From Deinococcus sp. (GTDB lineage: Bacteria > Deinococcota > Deinococci > Deinococcales > Deinococcaceae), in the NCBI RefSeq assembly GCF_018260405.1, contig NZ_JAGLBG010000039.1:1-23011 (forward strand): 23,011 bases of DNA, in the 5' to 3' direction. Position 1 is the stretch's first letter; each line of letters opens with the position of its first letter. Shown in pieces: positions 15,871 through 23,011 of this stretch. Position numbers and translations under genes: made by a program. The notes beneath the pieces were generated by a model. The model made no database searches. It saw only the letters and a list, made by a program, of their open reading frames with translations, and was not told the DNA's origin.

Positions 15871-16787
15871 TTCACGCCCATCTGCTTGAACAATCCACGG
15901 CTTTTGGGGGCAACGCCCTGCTGCTTACGGGCCCAGCGCGGGTCGGCAAGGCTGGGCTGGCCTGGGCCATCGCGGCGGCCCAGAACTGTACCGGACTGCG
16001 GGGCATGTACGGCGAGGCGTGCGGCCAATGCCCGTCTTGCCGGGCGCTGGCGGCGGGGGCGCACCCGGATCTGCTACTGGTCGAGCCGAGGGCGACCACC
16101 ACCACCGGCAAGGCGGCGCGGCGCAAATTGATTCCGGTAGGGGCCGTCTTACAAGGCCGTGATAAGGCCCGCGAGTACGAAACGCACGTCTATGAATTTC
16201 TGGAAGTGCGCCCCACCTTTCGCCGCCGCGTGGTTATGGTGTCGGGGACGGAATACCTGGGGCCGGAAGCGGCCAATGCCCTGCTCAAGCTGATCGAGGA
16301 GCCGCCTCACCACGCCCTGTTCCTGTTCATGGCCGAGGATGTCCGCGCAGTGTTGCCGACCATCGTCAGTCGCAGCGCCCGCCTGAGCGTCACGCCAGTC
16401 AGCGATCAGGAACTGGCGCGGGCGCTGATGCAGTCTGGGCAAAACGCTGATGAGGAACTGGTCGCCTTCGCTGCGGGCCGCGCCGGGGTGCTGGCCGACG
16501 CTGAGAAGGTCCGTGCGGCCCTGGCCGACGCCCGGCTGCTGCAAGAGGCTCTGGCAACCGGCCTGCTGACCACCCTCGAAACCGCCGAGGCGCTCGAAAA
16601 GCGCTGGGACGCCACCTGGCACCCCGAGGCGCTGCGCTTTGTGTGGCGAACGTCTGTTCCGCACCAGCGGGCGCAGGCCGACACGGCGCTCGACGACTTG
16701 CAGCAGGCGCTCGAAGCCTACGCCAGCCCCAGCCTCAGCTTTCAGGTTTTTGGGTTGCGTTTGCGTGAGGCGTTCGGTGAAGCGTGA
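15867..16787 (+). CDS. holB: DNA polymerase III delta' subunit
   Basis: 306 residues from the ATG at 15867; the ATG at 15858 would add MPP. Neither start has a ribosome site. Delta' is part of the clamp loader that opens the sliding clamp at primed DNA. The AAA+ module is visible: GPARVGKAG (residues 22-30) in the Walker A place but with Ala after the Lys, so ATP binding is probably lost as in other delta' subunits. A zinc site follows, Cys41, Cys52, Cys55 and Cys58 (CPSC), then HPDLLLVEP, RRRVVMVSGTEYLGPEAANALLKLIEEPP-type central helix and SRSARL in place of the SRC motif. It converges on the minus-strand permease gene with only 13 nt between the stops. Confidence 0.9.
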   Translation: MIHAHLLEQSTAFGGNALLLTGPARVGKAGLAWAIAAAQNCTGLRGMYGEACGQCPSCRALAAGAHPDLLLVEPRATTTTGKAARRKLIPVGAVLQGRDKAREYETHVYEFLEVRPTFRRRVVMVSGTEYLGPEAANALLKLIEEPPHHALFLFMAEDVRAVLPTIVSRSARLSVTPVSDQELARALMQSGQNADEELVAFAAGRAGVLADAEKVRAALADARLLQEALATGLLTTLETAEALEKRWDATWHPEALRFVWRTSVPHQRAQADTALDDLQQALEAYASPSLSFQVFGLRLREAFGEA

Positions 16788-16800
16788 AGAGCGGCTACTC

Positions 16801-17901
16801 TTAGCGGCGCGCCGCCAGCCACAGCAGCGCTAATCCCGCCAGCACCGCGATCAGGTCGGGTGAGTAGGCCGCAACCACGGCGGGCAGTGCGGCGTTTTCG
16901 CCCATGACCCGGAAGACGCTCCAGGTGGCGTAGTACGCAAACGCCAGCAAAATGGCCCAGGTAAAGCCCAGGTTCAGCCCGCTGCGGAAGGTATAGACCG
17001 CCAGACTGACCGAAAAGAAGGCCAGCGCCAGCGCCGCCAGCGGTTCGGCAAACTTGCGGTGCAGCGCAGTGAATTCGGCGGGGGCCGGAACGTGCTGCTG
17101 GCGGTAGAGCCGGGCATGTTCAAGCAGGGTTCGCAGCGGCAGGTCTATGGGTTTAGGTTGCCCTCCGCTGTTGTCGAAGCTGGCCTGCACGTCCTGCACG
17201 GGCAGTGAACCTGTCTTGAAGGTCAAAACCGTGATGGGCTGCCCCATCTGGTACGAGATACGCTGCCCATCGCGCAGGTGCAGTACGTTGCCCTGCAAAC
17301 GCCCGCTCTGGGCGGTGATGACCTCGCGCGGCGGCTGTCCCGACTGCATGCTGATAATTTGCAGCCCGCGCATCTCACCGCCCGGCAGCAGCTGTTCCAC
17401 GCTGATGGCCCGGTTCAGGGCGTCGGTCAGCACCAGTCGGCGGCCCGCCGAATCGCGGCTGCCCAGCCCGATCACGCGCGGGTTGTCGAACACGATCTGG
17501 CGCTGCACGGTCTGGGCCTGGATCTTGGCGCGGGTCACGATTCCTTCGTTGATCGCAAATGACAAGGCCGTGATCCCCAGGGCCAGCCACATAACGGGCC
17601 GGAACAGTTGCGACACCGGAATACCGCCCGCCAGTGCCCCCTTGATCTCCGAATCGGCGGCCAAGCGCGACAGCCCCAGAATGGTGGCGAACATCAGGCC
17701 AATCGGCAGCGCCTGAGCAATCGCCCAGGGAATGTTGAGCGCCAGCAGCCGCGCGACCAGCAGCGGACTGGCCCCCTTGGCAAGCAGCGGCGCGATCACT
17801 TCTTGAAGGGCCGCGAGCACCAGCAGCAAAATCACGATCACCAGTGCGCCCAGCAGCGCGGGGATGATTTCTTCTAGCACATAACGCTCGAAGCGTGTCA
17901 T
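16801..17901 (-). CDS. LptF/LptG (YjgP/YjgQ) family permease, second of the pair
   Basis: 366 residues. The family forms the membrane half of an ABC exporter that lifts lipopolysaccharide from the inner membrane. The start FERYVLEEIIPALLGALVIVILLLVL, the helix PIGLMFATILGLSRLAADSEIKGALAGGI and the C-terminal helices (KFAEPLAALALAFFSVSLAVY, FAYYATWSVFRVMGE) are typical, with a periplasmic beta-jellyroll-like domain at ~125-265 between them. GAGG precedes the ATG, which overlaps the stop of a 55-codon frame linking it to the upstream permease gene. Which of the two is LptF and which LptG cannot be decided. Deinococci are known to lack classical LPS, so the cargo may be another envelope lipid (inference). 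Confidence 0.9.
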   Translation of the reverse strand: MTRFERYVLEEIIPALLGALVIVILLLVLAALQEVIAPLLAKGASPLLVARLLALNIPWAIAQALPIGLMFATILGLSRLAADSEIKGALAGGIPVSQLFRPVMWLALGITALSFAINEGIVTRAKIQAQTVQRQIVFDNPRVIGLGSRDSAGRRLVLTDALNRAISVEQLLPGGEMRGLQIISMQSGQPPREVITAQSGRLQGNVLHLRDGQRISYQMGQPITVLTFKTGSLPVQDVQASFDNSGGQPKPIDLPLRTLLEHARLYRQQHVPAPAEFTALHRKFAEPLAALALAFFSVSLAVYTFRSGLNLGFTWAILLAFAYYATWSVFRVMGENAALPAVVAAYSPDLIAVLAGLALLWLAARR

Positions 17902-18065
17902 GGGCGGGCCTCGCGCCGGGCGCGGCGAACAGTCGCAGGGTCTAAAGGTCCAAGGGCAGGGGGAGGAAGGTGCAAGTCAGCAGGCGCTCTGCGGGCCTTC
18001 ACCAGCCAACAGCCACACGCCACTAGCCTTCTCACCATATGCCTCTTCATCACACGCCTCTTCAC
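17898..18065 (-). CDS. Small 55-codon basic open frame exactly filling the gap between the two lpt genes
   Basis: GTG at 18065 overlaps the TGA of the upstream permease gene by 4 nt (GTGA) and has GGAG 6 nt before it. The TGA at 17900-17898 overlaps the ATG of the downstream permease (ATGA). The product is very rich in Arg and Lys (starts VKRRVMKRHMVRRLVACGCW) with a proline-rich middle (LHLPPPALGPLDP). A 15-nt imperfect tandem (TGAAGAGGCGTGTGA, TGAAGAGGCATATGG) begins it. No family is recognised. It could be a small protein, but a relay that couples translation of the two permeases is at least as likely. Confidence 0.4.
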   Translation of the reverse strand: MKRRVMKRHMVRRLVACGCWLVKARRAPADLHLPPPALGPLDPATVRRARREARP

Positions 18066-19108
18066 CTGAGTCTCCAGGCCAGAACCAGCCCCAGCACGAG
18101 GAAAACCAGACTGGGTAGCCACGCGGCAAACACCGGGTCAAGTGCTCCGGCGGGAGCCAGCGACTGCATGGTGATCCACAGCACGTAGAACGAGGCGATA
18201 AACACGACCACGGCCCCCGTCGCCGCGATTCTGCTTCTGAACAGCAGCCCCAGTCCGCCAGCTGCCAGCGCAAAGGCAATCGGCGTAAACGGGTCGGCGT
18301 AGCGCGAGGCCAGTTGATACTGGTAGTTGCGGCGGCTTTCGGGCGTCAGGGCGGTGCCTGCCAGCTCGTGGCGCAACTGTACGGTGCTGACCTTGCGCGG
18401 GTCGGGGGGCGGGGGTTGCAGGGTGTCGTTCTGCGGCACGCTCAACTGCCCCAGCGTCTGGGTCGGCACCTGACCGGGGCGCGTGACCCAGGGGTCGGTC
18501 AGCGTCCAGGTTTTGTTGGCCGGGTTCCACTGCCCGACCAGCGCGGTCAGGGTGTCGTCGCCGCGCCGCACCATCACGCCAGAAAGCTGCGCGGTCTGCC
18601 CAGCAGCGTCCGGCGTGACCCGTCCGGCGTAATACAGCGCTCCCTGCGGCGCATACGTGTACTTGTCCTGGCTGGGAATAGGGGGAAGCTGACCATAGAT
18701 GCCGTACCAGGTGCGTTCCCAGCGGGCCTGCCCCGCCGGAACCAGCGTGCTGGTGTTGTAGAAGGTTACCCCGCCAATCAGCAGGGCGGGCAGCAGCAGC
18801 GGCCAGATCACGCTGAGCGGGCGAATACCGGCAGCCAGAATCGCCTTGATCTCGCTGTCTTTTTGCAGGCGCGACAGCCCCAGCAACATGGCGAAGGGTA
18901 CCGACATCACCAGGGCGCGGTTCAGTTTGTCTGGCATAATCGCCAGCAGAGCCGTCATGAACTGCCCGAACGAGGCGTGTGACTGCATCGCCTTGCCGAC
19001 GGTGGTGCTGAGCACGTCGGTCATCTGCAAAATTAAGAAAAGTGCCAGCCCAACGGCGTACAGTCGCGCGATTTCTCGCAGAACATAACGGGGCAGGGTC
19101 GGCAACAC
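18062..19108 (-). CDS. LptF/LptG (YjgP/YjgQ) family permease, first of the pair
   Basis: 348 residues from a GTG at 19108. The N-terminus PRYVLREIARLYAVGLALFLILQ, the helix SVPFAMLLGLSRLQKDSEIKAILAAGI, a long periplasmic domain (~120-265) and three C-terminal helices (PFTPIAFALAAGGLGLLF, ATGAVVVFIASFYVLWITMQSLA, LPSLVFLVLGLVLAW) match the family. The paired permease is encoded downstream, as expected for an LptF-LptG heterodimer. The ATPase (LptB) is not in the window. A TACAAT box ends 7 nt before the GTG and there is no ribosome site, so the mRNA is probably leaderless. Confidence 0.9.
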   Translation of the reverse strand: MLPTLPRYVLREIARLYAVGLALFLILQMTDVLSTTVGKAMQSHASFGQFMTALLAIMPDKLNRALVMSVPFAMLLGLSRLQKDSEIKAILAAGIRPLSVIWPLLLPALLIGGVTFYNTSTLVPAGQARWERTWYGIYGQLPPIPSQDKYTYAPQGALYYAGRVTPDAAGQTAQLSGVMVRRGDDTLTALVGQWNPANKTWTLTDPWVTRPGQVPTQTLGQLSVPQNDTLQPPPPDPRKVSTVQLRHELAGTALTPESRRNYQYQLASRYADPFTPIAFALAAGGLGLLFRSRIAATGAVVVFIASFYVLWITMQSLAPAGALDPVFAAWLPSLVFLVLGLVLAWRLR

Positions 19109-19115
19109 GACCAGG

Positions 19116-19121
19116 ATTGTA
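19116..19121 (-). promoter_or_regulatory. -10 box for leaderless lpt operon
   Basis: On the minus strand TACAAT is followed after 7 nt by the GTG start at 19108. No good -35 hexamer is evident at 16-18 nt. Confidence 0.5.
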
Positions 19122-19200
19122 GCGGGCAGCGGTGAGAGCCTGATAGTGCCGCGCCGCCCGCCACCATTGCCAGGGCCCCAAGCTTGCCAGTCGCCAGGCT

Positions 19201-19238
19201 AAAAAAAGTGGAAAGCCCCCTTCAAGGACTTTCCCCAC
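19201..19238 (-). terminator. Minus-strand intrinsic terminator
   Basis: Reading the minus strand, GTGGGGAAAG (19238-19229) pairs with CTTTCCAC (19215-19208), with two bulged Gs, and seven Ts follow (19207-19201). It lies upstream of the lpt promoter with no protein gene before it. Confidence 0.65.
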
Positions 19239-19320
19239 CTTGTAAGTAGCTCCCGGCTACAGTTCCGCCCATCCGGGAAACTTCATCCCCCTGTACCCCA
19301 CTTCCGCCAGCAGCTACTTT
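19201..19320 (-). ncRNA. Candidate structured RNA ending in an intrinsic terminator
   Basis: On the minus strand AAGTAGCT (19319-19312) pairs with AGCTACTT (19251-19244), extended by CTGGC with GCCGG and, after an internal loop, TACAG with CTGTA, giving a rod of about 75 nt. A separate terminator hairpin and seven Ts follow directly. The 5' end is not defined. On the plus strand the same rod is followed by five Ts, so the opposite direction is also possible. It does not match any riboswitch or small RNA I can recall in full. Confidence 0.35.
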
Positions 19321-19341
19321 TTGCCTTCTCCCGTTGCCCTG

Positions 19342-19374
19342 GGGTATAGGTGCGTCATGACGCACTCTATACCC
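19342..19374. promoter_or_regulatory. 33-bp near-perfect palindrome (operator candidate)
   Basis: GGGTATAG and GTGCGTCA are mirrored by TGACGCAC and CTATACCC with a single unpaired T at 19366. The outer arms give a -10-like TATAGG on the plus strand and TATAGA on the minus strand, so the site could control transcription in both directions. Its centre lies about 105 bp upstream of the sucB start. Confidence 0.6.
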
Positions 19375-19386
19375 GGCAGGTACTTA
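19370..19386 (+). repeat. 17-mer shared with the livH upstream region, copy 2
   Basis: TACCCGGCAGGTACTTA, identical to 987-1003. Here it begins inside the right arm of the palindrome. Confidence 0.8.
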
Positions 19387-19419
19387 TGACCGCTGCTCAA
19401 TTCAGAAAGATTTCGGGCC

Positions 19420-19451
19420 TTGACCTCTTACCGGCTGTCAGGGGGTAGAAT
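19420..19451 (+). promoter_or_regulatory. Promoter of sucB
   Basis: TTGACC (19420-19425) and TAGAAT (19446-19451), with a long 20-nt spacer. The ATG is 10 nt after the -10 box and no ribosome site exists, so the mRNA is leaderless or has a leader of only a few bases. Confidence 0.5.
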
Positions 19452-19461
19452 CGGGCCTGAC

Positions 19462-20775
19462 ATGGCAGATATTAAAGTCCCCGTATTCAGCGAGTCGGTC
19501 AGCGAAGGTACGTTGCTGACCTGGCATAAGAAACCTGGCGACGCGGTCAAGCGCGGCGAAGTGCTGGCCGAGATCGAGACCGATAAGGTCGTGCTTGAAG
19601 TCACCGCTCTGCAAGACGGCGTGTTGCAGAGCGTCGCCAAACAAGAAGGCGACACGGTGCTCTCGGAAGAAGTGCTGGGTACCGTGGGCGACGCGGGCAG
19701 CGCCCAGGTTGCCAGCCCCACAGTTGCCAGTGCCCCGGTTGCCAGTGCTGAGGCTTCCGGCGCACCGGCTGCCGATCAGGCCGCTAGCCCTAGTGCGGGC
19801 GAAAGCGGTGCGGGCACCACTGCCGTTCAGTCTGGGAGCGCCGCTGCTCAGCAGGGCGACGCCGCGACCCGCCGCGACGACCTTTCGCCCGCCGTGCGCA
19901 AGATCATGACCGAAAAGGGTCTGAATCCCGGCGATGTCGCGGCCAGCGGTCCTAAGGGCAACATCACTAAGGCCGACGCCCTGAACGCCAGCGCTCCCGC
20001 AGCGGCTCCGCAGGCCACCAGCACGCCCATGCCCAGCGCGACTCCGGCGGCGGTGGCGGCCATTTCCAGCGGCCCCCGCACCGAGCAGCGCGTCCCCATG
20101 ACCCGCATCCGCGCCCGCATCGCCGAGCGCCTCAAGGAAGTGCAGAACACGGCGGCGCTGCTGACCACCTTCAACGAAGTGAACATGCAGCCCAGCATGG
20201 ACCTGCGTAAGAAGTACCAGGATCAGTTTGTTAAGAAGCACGGCGTCAAGCTCGGCTTTATGAGCCTGTTCGTGCGGGCGGCCACCGAGGCCCTCAAAGC
20301 CTTCCCGATGGTCAACGCTAGCGTCGATGGCAAAGACGTCATCTACCACGGTTACTACGACATCGGTATCGCAGTGGCCTCCGACCGTGGTCTGGTCGTG
20401 CCGATCCTGCGCGACACCGACAACATGAGCCTAGCCGACATTGAAAAGGCCATCGCCGGATACGCCGACAAGGCCCGCAGCGGCAAGCTGACCATGGAAG
20501 ATATGAGCGGCGGTACGTTCAGCATCACCAACGGCGGCACCTTTGGCAGCATGATGAGCACCCCGATTATCAATGCGCCCCAGAGCGCCATTTTGGGCAT
20601 GCACAACATCATCGAGCGCCCCATTGCCCAGAACGGTCAGGTCGTCATCGCCCCCATGATGTACCTCGCGCTTTCCTACGATCACCGCCTGATCGACGGC
20701 AAGGAAGCCGTGCTGTTCCTGGTCATGATCAAGAATCTGCTTGAAGACCCGGCCCGGATGCTGCTGGACCTCTGA
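19462..20775 (+). CDS. sucB: Dihydrolipoyl succinyltransferase, E2 of 2-oxoglutarate dehydrogenase
   Basis: 437 residues. E2 transfers the succinyl group to CoA in the citric acid cycle. Residues 1-78 are a lipoyl domain with the lipoylated Lys42 in ETDKVVLEV. An Ala/Ser/Pro linker follows; its DNA shows three 15-nt tandem units at 19708-19752 (VASPT, VASAP, VASAE). Residues ~140-173 are the peripheral-subunit-binding domain (LSPAVRKIMTEKGLNPGDV). Residues ~205-437 form the catalytic domain ending in SYDHRLIDGKEA, with His408 and Asp412 as catalytic residues. The start MADIKVPVFSESVSEG is the SucB-type N-terminus, which separates it from pyruvate E2. The E1 and E3 genes are not adjacent in this window. 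The gene is monocistronic: a terminator follows. Confidence 0.95.
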   Translation: MADIKVPVFSESVSEGTLLTWHKKPGDAVKRGEVLAEIETDKVVLEVTALQDGVLQSVAKQEGDTVLSEEVLGTVGDAGSAQVASPTVASAPVASAEASGAPAADQAASPSAGESGAGTTAVQSGSAAAQQGDAATRRDDLSPAVRKIMTEKGLNPGDVAASGPKGNITKADALNASAPAAAPQATSTPMPSATPAAVAAISSGPRTEQRVPMTRIRARIAERLKEVQNTAALLTTFNEVNMQPSMDLRKKYQDQFVKKHGVKLGFMSLFVRAATEALKAFPMVNASVDGKDVIYHGYYDIGIAVASDRGLVVPILRDTDNMSLADIEKAIAGYADKARSGKLTMEDMSGGTFSITNGGTFGSMMSTPIINAPQSAILGMHNIIERPIAQNGQVVIAPMMYLALSYDHRLIDGKEAVLFLVMIKNLLEDPARMLLDL

Positions 20776-20803
20776 GTCAACCCTTTTTTGCAAGCTTCTT
20801 GAG

Positions 20804-20836
20804 GCGCGAACGGCTTTCCCGGCTGTTCGCGCTTTT
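20804..20836 (+). terminator. Intrinsic terminator of sucB
   Basis: GCGCGAAC (20804-20811) pairs perfectly with GTTCGCGC (20825-20832), followed by TTTT. It begins 28 nt after the sucB stop. Confidence 0.8.
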
Positions 20837-20904
20837 GAGCAGCTCCGGCCTTTGCCCCTTATCTCAGTGACACTTCAGTTTGCCCGGTGGCCTGCGCTGT
20901 GACG

Positions 20905-20910
20905 GACAAT
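20905..20910 (+). promoter_or_regulatory. -10-like box for the MBL-fold hydrolase
   Basis: GACAAT is 6 nt before the ATG at 20917, within ACAATAGAC, as at ackA. A TTGCCC at 20880 is a possible -35 but the spacer is 19 nt. Confidence 0.4.
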
Positions 20911-20916
20911 AGACGA

Positions 20917-21936
20917 ATGTTCGAGTTCGATCCCACCACTCACCTGACCCGGCATGTCACGTCGCGGGGCACGCGGTTCTACGTCATGAGCATCCGGGCC
21001 TTCGCGCACCTCAGCGTCAATTCGTTTCTGGTGGTAGAAGGCGACCCGCACGCCCCGACCTACATGGCTCTGATCGACACGGGCACCAACGAAACCCAGT
21101 CGCGCCTCGGCCTGATCGCGGGCTTGGAGGCCATCCGGCGCGACTACGGCGAGCAGTGGTCGTGGGCTAGCCTGTCGCGGCTCATCGTCACCCACGCCCA
21201 CCCGGACCACGCAGCGGGCTTACCCTGGATCCGCACCCAGACAGACGCGCCGCTGGCCGCGCATGAATGGGGCCGCCTGACCCTCGAAGACCCCCAGGGT
21301 GATCTGGCGCAGGCCCGTCCACTGTTCGAGCGCTACGTTGCCTGGACTGGCGTGACCGGAAGCTATGCCCAGCGCTTAGGCCGCCGCGCACAGAGAAGTT
21401 GGATGCCTTCCGGCGTACCGGTTGAAACGCTCTTACAGGACGGCCACCGCCTCGATGACCGCTTCGACATCATTCATACGCCGGGCCACGAGGGTTCTCA
21501 GGTCTGCCTGCGGCTCGATAATTTCTTGCTGACAGCCGATCACCTCCTGCCTTTCAACTCCCCCCCGCTTATGCCCGAATGGGTGCGGCGTGGGGGTGGC
21601 CTGAGCCTGTATCTATCCTCGCTGGACAAGATCGAGCCTCTCGCCGGGATAGACCTTGCTCTGGGTGGACACGACGCGCCCATGCCGCACTGGAGGCAAA
21701 GAATCACCGACCTGCGCGGGCGGTATGAGGGCAAGCTGGCCGCGCTGCTCGAAGCCGCCGATGTCCCCCAAACCACCGAACAGCTTATGCTGCGCCTCTA
21801 CCCGAGCGTCCGTGAAGCTCAGGCCATTCTCCTGATCGACCAGACGGCGGCGCTCGCCGAATATCTGCTTGGGCAAGGAAAGCTGTCGTTGGTCGGTTCT
21901 TCCGAGGTTCCGGCGCGGTTCGTCAGGTCCTCGTGA
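20917..21936 (+). CDS. MBL-fold (metallo-beta-lactamase superfamily) metal hydrolase
   Basis: 339 residues. The superfamily metal motif THAHPDHAAGL is complete (His93, His95, Asp97, His98), preceded by the strand and turn ALIDTGTN. The next ligands are in IIHTPGHEGSQVCL (His) and LLTADHLLPF (Asp), and GGHDAP supplies the last His. Overall it looks like glyoxalase II-like or broad hydrolases of the family; the substrate is not evident. The C-terminal ~70 residues are helical (REAQAILLIDQTAALAEYLL). The ATG at 20917 is chosen for the -10-like box and lack of any ribosome site; ten further codons upstream are open but unsupported. The following small gene starts 24 nt after its stop. Confidence 0.9.
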   Translation: MFEFDPTTHLTRHVTSRGTRFYVMSIRAFAHLSVNSFLVVEGDPHAPTYMALIDTGTNETQSRLGLIAGLEAIRRDYGEQWSWASLSRLIVTHAHPDHAAGLPWIRTQTDAPLAAHEWGRLTLEDPQGDLAQARPLFERYVAWTGVTGSYAQRLGRRAQRSWMPSGVPVETLLQDGHRLDDRFDIIHTPGHEGSQVCLRLDNFLLTADHLLPFNSPPLMPEWVRRGGGLSLYLSSLDKIEPLAGIDLALGGHDAPMPHWRQRITDLRGRYEGKLAALLEAADVPQTTEQLMLRLYPSVREAQAILLIDQTAALAEYLLGQGKLSLVGSSEVPARFVRSS

Positions 21937-21948
21937 GCCTCTACCCTC

Positions 21949-21954
21949 TACCCT
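21949..21954 (+). promoter_or_regulatory. Possible -10 box for the 22-residue-repeat protein
   Basis: TACCCT fits the TANNNT pattern and is 6 nt before the ATG at 21961; a second TACCCT lies at 21942. No ribosome site is seen. Weak evidence because the gene may also be co-transcribed with the upstream one. Confidence 0.3.
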
Positions 21955-21960
21955 AAGCAC

Positions 21961-22425
21961 ATGAGTCTTCAAGGGCGCTTTGGCGGGATAACACAGGGTC
22001 TTGATCTGCGCGGTGAATTCGATGGCCAGGAGTTCAGGGGACGTATCGGTTCTTTTACCGGAGGCGCCGATATCCAGATTGTTGCCGGTGAAGGGGTCAT
22101 CCTGGGCCGCGTCGGGACCTTTACTCAGGGCTTTGATCTCAGGGCGACCATCGAGGGCCACCGACTCCTGATTCACCTGGGCGGCGTATCCGACGGTATC
22201 GAGGCCGTTCTAGAATTCACAGCGGAAGGGGCCAGCGGGCGCTACGGTACCTTCACGGCTGGTCAAGACATCACTCTGCGTCATTACGCTGGCGAGGTGC
22301 GTGGCCGCACCGGTAGCTTCACGCAGGGAATGGATTTCCGCCTGGAGCTTGGTGATGTGCCTTTGCCGCTGGCGGCCATGCTTCTTGTCTGCACTCTTCG
22401 CGTCTGGAACGAGAAAACCCCCTGA
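21961..22425 (+). CDS. Protein built of six 22-residue glycine-rich repeats, function unknown
   Basis: 154 residues. Six repeats begin at residues 5, 27, 49, 71, 93 and 115, an exact 22-residue period. The consensus is GR-x-G-[ST]-F-T-x-G-x-D-[LIF]-x-[LI] (for example GRVGTFTQGFDL and GRTGSFTQGMDF), with the fourth copy worn (HLGGVSDGIEAVL). The pattern of short strands and Gly turns suggests a beta-solenoid or beta-roll-like fold (inference). The last ~20 residues are more hydrophobic (LPLAAMLLVCTLRVW). No signal peptide is present. I do not recognise a family. It lies just before the 23S promoter. Confidence 0.7.
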   Translation: MSLQGRFGGITQGLDLRGEFDGQEFRGRIGSFTGGADIQIVAGEGVILGRVGTFTQGFDLRATIEGHRLLIHLGGVSDGIEAVLEFTAEGASGRYGTFTAGQDITLRHYAGEVRGRTGSFTQGMDFRLELGDVPLPLAAMLLVCTLRVWNEKTP

Positions 22426-22465
22426 TTCTCAGAGAAGGTCAAGGCCACCACAAGTCAGAGGGGTT
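22416..22465 (+). terminator. Inverted repeat after the repeat-protein gene
   Basis: AACCCC (22416-22421) pairs with GGGGTT (22460-22465), with TGA/TCA inside. It overlaps both the stop codon and the first bases of the 23S -35 box. No T-run; weak evidence for termination. Confidence 0.3.
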
Positions 22466-22492
22466 GACAGAATTTGCGTGGGCCTGTATTGT
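22464..22492 (+). promoter_or_regulatory. 23S rRNA promoter (TTGACA-17-TATTGT)
   Basis: A consensus TTGACA (22464-22469), a 17-nt spacer and TATTGT (22487-22492). It is the strongest promoter in the window and reads into the 23S gene, as expected for an rRNA unit not linked to 16S. Confidence 0.8.
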
Positions 22493-22623
22493 TTCTGAGC
22501 CTCGGTTGAGGCGCGATGCATGACAACGAAGCGTGAACGAGATACGAGATGATCATTTTAAGCGTGTCAGACGATTGTCTGGCCGTTTATAACAAAGCTC
22601 GGCCATGAGAGTGGCCGAGTGAA
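22493..22623 (+). other. 23S rRNA leader with processing hairpins
   Basis: Three small perfect hairpins follow one another: GCCTC-GGTT-GAGGC (22499-22512), CAGAC-GATT-GTCTG (22568-22581) and CTCGGCCA-TGAGAG-TGGCCGAG (22598-22619). The last ends 4 nt before the inferred mature 5' end. They are likely processing or antitermination elements. No tRNA is seen in the leader. Confidence 0.6.

Positions 22624-23011
<388 letters not shown>

Larger units (their letters stand above)
19109..19461. other. Divergent regulatory spacer between the lpt pair and sucB
   Basis: About 350 bp without a protein gene. It holds the lpt -10 box, a minus-strand terminator, a rod-like inverted repeat, a 33-bp palindrome, one copy of the 17-mer shared with livH, and the sucB promoter. 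A 20-codon frame starts at 19386 (MTAAQFRKISGLDLLPAVRG) with a weak AGG upstream; it ends inside the sucB -10 box. Confidence 0.6.

Noticed and set aside
19244..19320. Cobalamin-riboswitch-like stretch on the minus strand
   Set aside because: GGGCGGAACTGTAGCCGGGAG resembles part of the B12-box region, but the conserved downstream CACTG and GGGAAGG elements are missing and the fold does not fit.

Overview
The window looks like chromosomal DNA of a Deinococcus-type bacterium. It is GC-rich. The 5' end of a 23S rRNA gene at the right edge reads like a deinococcal 23S and has no 16S gene in front of it. Many genes start a few bases after a TANNNT-type -10 box, the leaderless style common in this group. 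The window also holds a pair of LptF/LptG-type permeases. The genus is inferred from memory of family features; no search was run.

Layout. (1) 1-4900: a branched-chain amino acid ABC transporter on the plus strand: the end of the substrate-binding protein, a 585-bp spacer with several hairpins, then livH, livM, livG and livF, closed by an intrinsic terminator. (2) 4965-5570, minus strand: a small CAP/SCP-domain lipoprotein, with two competing hairpins and a T-run in its leader. (3) 5571-6443: a long spacer with promoter-like AT-rich DNA and palindromes but no convincing gene. (4) 6444-10943: a tightly overlapping operon of three proteins I cannot assign to a known pathway: a roadblock/LC7-type protein, a secreted-then-membrane-anchored helical protein, and a large coiled-coil protein. 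The first and third share an N-terminal domain, so they probably work together. (5) 10965-14896: tsaE (tRNA t6A synthesis), then ackA and pta (acetate/acetyl-phosphate metabolism). (6) 15037-16787: a calcineurin-like phosphoesterase and holB (DNA polymerase III delta'). (7) 16801-19108, minus strand: two LptF/LptG-family permeases. (8) 19109-19461: a dense regulatory spacer with a 33-bp near-perfect palindrome and a candidate structured RNA. (9) 19462-22425: sucB (2-oxoglutarate dehydrogenase E2), an MBL-fold hydrolase and a protein made of six exact 22-residue repeats. (10) 22464 to the end: 23S rRNA promoter, leader and the first ~390 nt of 23S rRNA.

The most unusual pattern is four intra-operon spacers (livG-livF, the 7169 gene to the 8856 gene, phosphoesterase-holB, and the two lpt genes). 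Each is filled end to end by a small open frame. The frame begins on or directly beside the upstream stop codon and ends in a 1-4 nt overlap with the downstream start codon. These may be translational relay ORFs rather than functional proteins. The three-gene roadblock operon is the best candidate for an undescribed system.
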